NCBI GenBank assembly: GCA_030627025.1
Contig: DAOUSX010000083.1
Span: 1 to 5,896, forward strand
Direction of reading: 5' to 3'
Origin: Dehalococcoidia bacterium
GTDB taxonomy: Bacteria; Chloroflexota; Dehalococcoidia; GIF9; AB-539-J10
Length of the DNA stretch: 5,896 nucleotides
The notes under the pieces were generated by a model. That model made no database searches. It was not told where the DNA came from and saw only the letters and a program-made list of their open reading frames with translations. The translations under genes and the position numbers were made by a program. Positions 3,755 to 5,896 of the stretch are shown one piece after another; the first letter of the stretch is position 1, and every line of letters starts with the position of its first letter.

Positions 3755-5896
3755 TTAACTAGGGAATTGCCAGGAGTGAATGGAATCCAGGGCCTTCCAC
3801 TCATCGATACCCCAAGAATTGATAACCGTCCCATAGATATCAAACTCTTCGGCCGGTGGGAATAGCCACAGATTCACACTCTTCTGAGCATACCCCATGT
3901 CGCATGCTCTGGGGACAAGGCCATAGTTAGCTTCGAAGTCAAACACGAAGCCTTCGGATAATAGCTCGGGCGTTGACAGGTCTATCCACTTGTCAGGTAA
4001 CACGGCCATCCCGGTCATGTCTATGGTGTAATACAGGGCTTTGGTAGCGACCTGCCAGTACATCCCGGTTGTGTAGGCGGTGTTGCTGTAGTCCGGGGTG
4101 CTTGGATCACTTGTCAGTGCGCCCTCACCCTCTTTAAGCAGCGTGACGACTACATCACCTAGCGGGGCAGCATTGACATCACGAGTCTCTCCCACTACAT
4201 CGCCGGGGACTGTTACTATCAGCTGATACTCACCAGATATGCATGCCTTGTGTGGTCCATCCTCGCCAAAGTAGTACTCAAGCCAGGCTTCATTCATGGA
4301 AGGACACACCTCCCAGGTATTGATTCCTGGTTTCGCAGTTATAGGGACAGTAACCTTGTACATTGCGCTAATGTCCTCGCCTACGTTGAAAGGCCCAGAC
4401 CACAGAATCTCTACCTCATTGCCCCATTTTTGAACTGCGTAGGCTGCCGGGGTACACCACGTCTTATTAACCTCCACAATCCATCCATCGGGAGCAACAT
4501 CAGTGAGACCGATAGAGTTGAGCCCATCCGCCGATGCAGTGAAGTTCACGTAGACATCAAACGTCTCTCCAGCGTACGTCTGGTTATACTCTAACGCATC
4601 GCCAGGTAAGTCCCTCCAACTGGGAATGTAAGTCGCCGGCTTAACCGTCAGGCTAACTGCCACTGTCTCCGAGCTTGCACAGGGGTCGGTTACAGTGATG
4701 ACGCCAGAATAGTCGCCTACTGTCAGTCCTTGTCCTGCCGCATCAACCGATACGGTTACCGTCTCTGAGGCACCGTTACCAACAAGCGTACCGGTTGTGG
4801 GACTGGCACTAAGCCATGCAGGTGGCCCCGCAGGCGGGGAAGAGGAATAGGCAAGTAATGACCTGATGTCCAGCGGAGGATAGTCAAACGTGCCAGCATC
4901 CCATTGTTGCACAAAGTTCTGTGCCTCATCCGACCAGTAGGTCTGCATGAACGTGGTGTTGGCCGGGTCCATAGGATCGAGCATATGACTTATCTCCCAG
5001 CAGTCAAACGTAAGTCCTCCTGCCGTAGTTTTAGATGTAAAGTTACTCACTATAGCATAGGCCGTTGTAGTCTCGGGGGGCACTATGGGCGTCCCCAGAT
5101 ACGTTACGATTTGGGTCACGTTGTATGCCCAGCTCTTGCCCGGATAATAAGGCCAGCCATGGTCACCAAAGTAGTCCCAAGTCACCGTAGCAAGTACCGG
5201 GGTAGCATTAGCCCCCAGGAACACGTCCATGTTGGCGATCTGCTGGACATAATCCAGGGAACGTTGGTCAACCAATACGGTGGCGTTGTAAAGGATAGCA
5301 GGCATGCCGCCCTCTATGGTGCGCTGAGCAGCCGGCTGAAAGTCAGCAAAAGCCTCGTAATTGCAATCACTGGTACCCGTCACAAGCATGGACACATTAT
5401 TGACATTAGGTGTCCATTCATTATAATAAAGCCACCAGTCACCTGCTGTCCAGGTAGGCCTTGGCTCTATTGCCCACATGAGAGTCTGTCCACCTTCGTT
5501 CGTTATATCAAACGTCTGGTCAGCGGGATTTACTCCCTCATAGGTTACGAAGCTAAGGCTCGAGGGGGAGACCCCGATTGACGGTGGAAGCTCAACGAAG
5601 TTGGCAGTTACGCTCTTGGTCAGCGAATCCATGGTTATGGTGGTGGGATTGGCGCTGCCACTAAGGTCGCCACTCCAGGAGTCGAACGCCCAGCCTCCCA
5701 CTGAGTCTATTGCTTCCAGGGGAACCACATCATCCCAGCCCCAACTGCTAACGTCGGGATAGGAACCTGGAATTGATCCATCTATCTTCACATCTCCCTT
5801 GAGACCAGGGCTTACATCCACCGTCAGTTTAGGAGAGCCGACTATCACCGTGCCATCGTTCATCAAGCTCATATTGCCACCCTCAAGGTAATCCAC
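3755..5896 (-). CDS. Large modular surface protein, 5' end outside the window
   Basis: At least 713 residues; the frame is open at the right edge, so the first in-frame GTG (5896) is not taken as the start and no signal peptide is visible. Domains in order: a divergent InlB-type repeat (about 22-101, GGWAFDSWSGDLSGSANPTT then SVTANF); the first half of a BACON-like domain (108-142, GVSPSSLSF...DITNEGGQTLMW); an inserted Trp/Tyr-rich domain (about 147-356, WTAGDWWLYYNEW, GKSWAYNVTQ, FDCWEI); the second BACON half (359-418, AWLSASPTTGTL...GDYSGVITV); the GETFDV/WCTP module (428-563); a carboxypeptidase-regulatory-like region (about 564-655); and a C-terminal region (656-713) with two helix-like segments ending NLWLF and SIHSWQFPS. 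The latter sits where the neighbour has its dockerin but lacks the calcium-loop aspartates. There is no transmembrane anchor or enzyme motif. It is probably an extracellular structural or binding protein; the exact function is unknown. Confidence 0.85.
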   Translation of the reverse strand: MDYLEGGNMSLMNDGTVIVGSPKLTVDVSPGLKGDVKIDGSIPGSYPDVSSWGWDDVVPLEAIDSVGGWAFDSWSGDLSGSANPTTITMDSLTKSVTANFVELPPSIGVSPSSLSFVTYEGVNPADQTFDITNEGGQTLMWAIEPRPTWTAGDWWLYYNEWTPNVNNVSMLVTGTSDCNYEAFADFQPAAQRTIEGGMPAILYNATVLVDQRSLDYVQQIANMDVFLGANATPVLATVTWDYFGDHGWPYYPGKSWAYNVTQIVTYLGTPIVPPETTTAYAIVSNFTSKTTAGGLTFDCWEISHMLDPMDPANTTFMQTYWSDEAQNFVQQWDAGTFDYPPLDIRSLLAYSSSPPAGPPAWLSASPTTGTLVGNGASETVTVSVDAAGQGLTVGDYSGVITVTDPCASSETVAVSLTVKPATYIPSWRDLPGDALEYNQTYAGETFDVYVNFTASADGLNSIGLTDVAPDGWIVEVNKTWCTPAAYAVQKWGNEVEILWSGPFNVGEDISAMYKVTVPITAKPGINTWEVCPSMNEAWLEYYFGEDGPHKACISGEYQLIVTVPGDVVGETRDVNAAPLGDVVVTLLKEGEGALTSDPSTPDYSNTAYTTGMYWQVATKALYYTIDMTGMAVLPDKWIDLSTPELLSEGFVFDFEANYGLVPRACDMGYAQKSVNLWLFPPAEEFDIYGTVINSWGIDEWKALDSIHSWQFPS

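Noticed and set aside
4904..5581. Open frame of 225 codons on the plus strand
   Set aside because: It is antisense to the well-supported large surface protein, with Cys/Arg/His-rich composition typical of a shadow frame and no family resemblance.
5894..5896. GTG at the right edge as the true start of the large protein
   Set aside because: No signal peptide follows although the protein is clearly of the exported type, and the frame is open to the edge. The gene almost certainly continues outside the window.

Overview
The window looks like a bacterial chromosome segment of balanced GC content. All genes are on the minus strand, so transcription runs from the right end to the left. I suspect an uncultured Chloroflexota (Dehalococcoidia-like) bacterium. 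The reasons are large modular secreted proteins with BACON-like, carboxypeptidase-regulatory-like and dockerin modules, dispersed GTCATTGCGAG-type repeats, and bacterial -35/-10 and Shine-Dalgarno signals. This assignment is from memory of similar sequences and is only moderately secure; no rRNA or other marker gene is present.

Right part (about 1779-5896): three consecutive genes for exported, multi-domain surface proteins. The first (3755-5896, running off the right edge) has an InlB-like repeat, a BACON-like domain that appears to be interrupted by an inserted domain of about 210 residues, a module of about 130 residues that I call the 'GETFDV/WCTP module', and an unusual C-terminal region. 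The second (2405-3688) has a signal peptide, the same module, an uninterrupted BACON-like domain, a carboxypeptidase-regulatory-like domain and a two-loop type I dockerin. The third (1779-2339) is the minimal form: signal peptide, the same module, and a C-terminal transmembrane anchor. One module is therefore delivered in three formats (large scaffold, dockerin-bearing, membrane-anchored). A perfect 14-bp hairpin separates the first two genes, and an intrinsic terminator follows the third.

Middle (1463-1778): a gene-free stretch holding the terminator, a GTCATTGCGAG-type repeat, two convergent arrays of degenerate 7-bp CTAAAnn units that can fold on each other, and a sigma-70-type promoter whose spacer contains a perfect 13-bp palindrome.

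Left part (1-1462): a compact operon from that promoter. It encodes a small probable winged-helix protein, a TatD-family metal-dependent hydrolase starting at TTG and overlapping it by 8 bp, and a thioredoxin cut by the left edge. A nested pair of dispersed repeats sits at the 3' end of the TatD gene. It is read in frame as a 52-residue C-terminal tail that runs into the start of the thioredoxin gene.

The most interesting points are the shared module with its three anchoring styles, the domain-within-domain architecture, the translated nested repeat in TatD, the promoter palindrome in front of the winged-helix gene, and the facing heptamer arrays.
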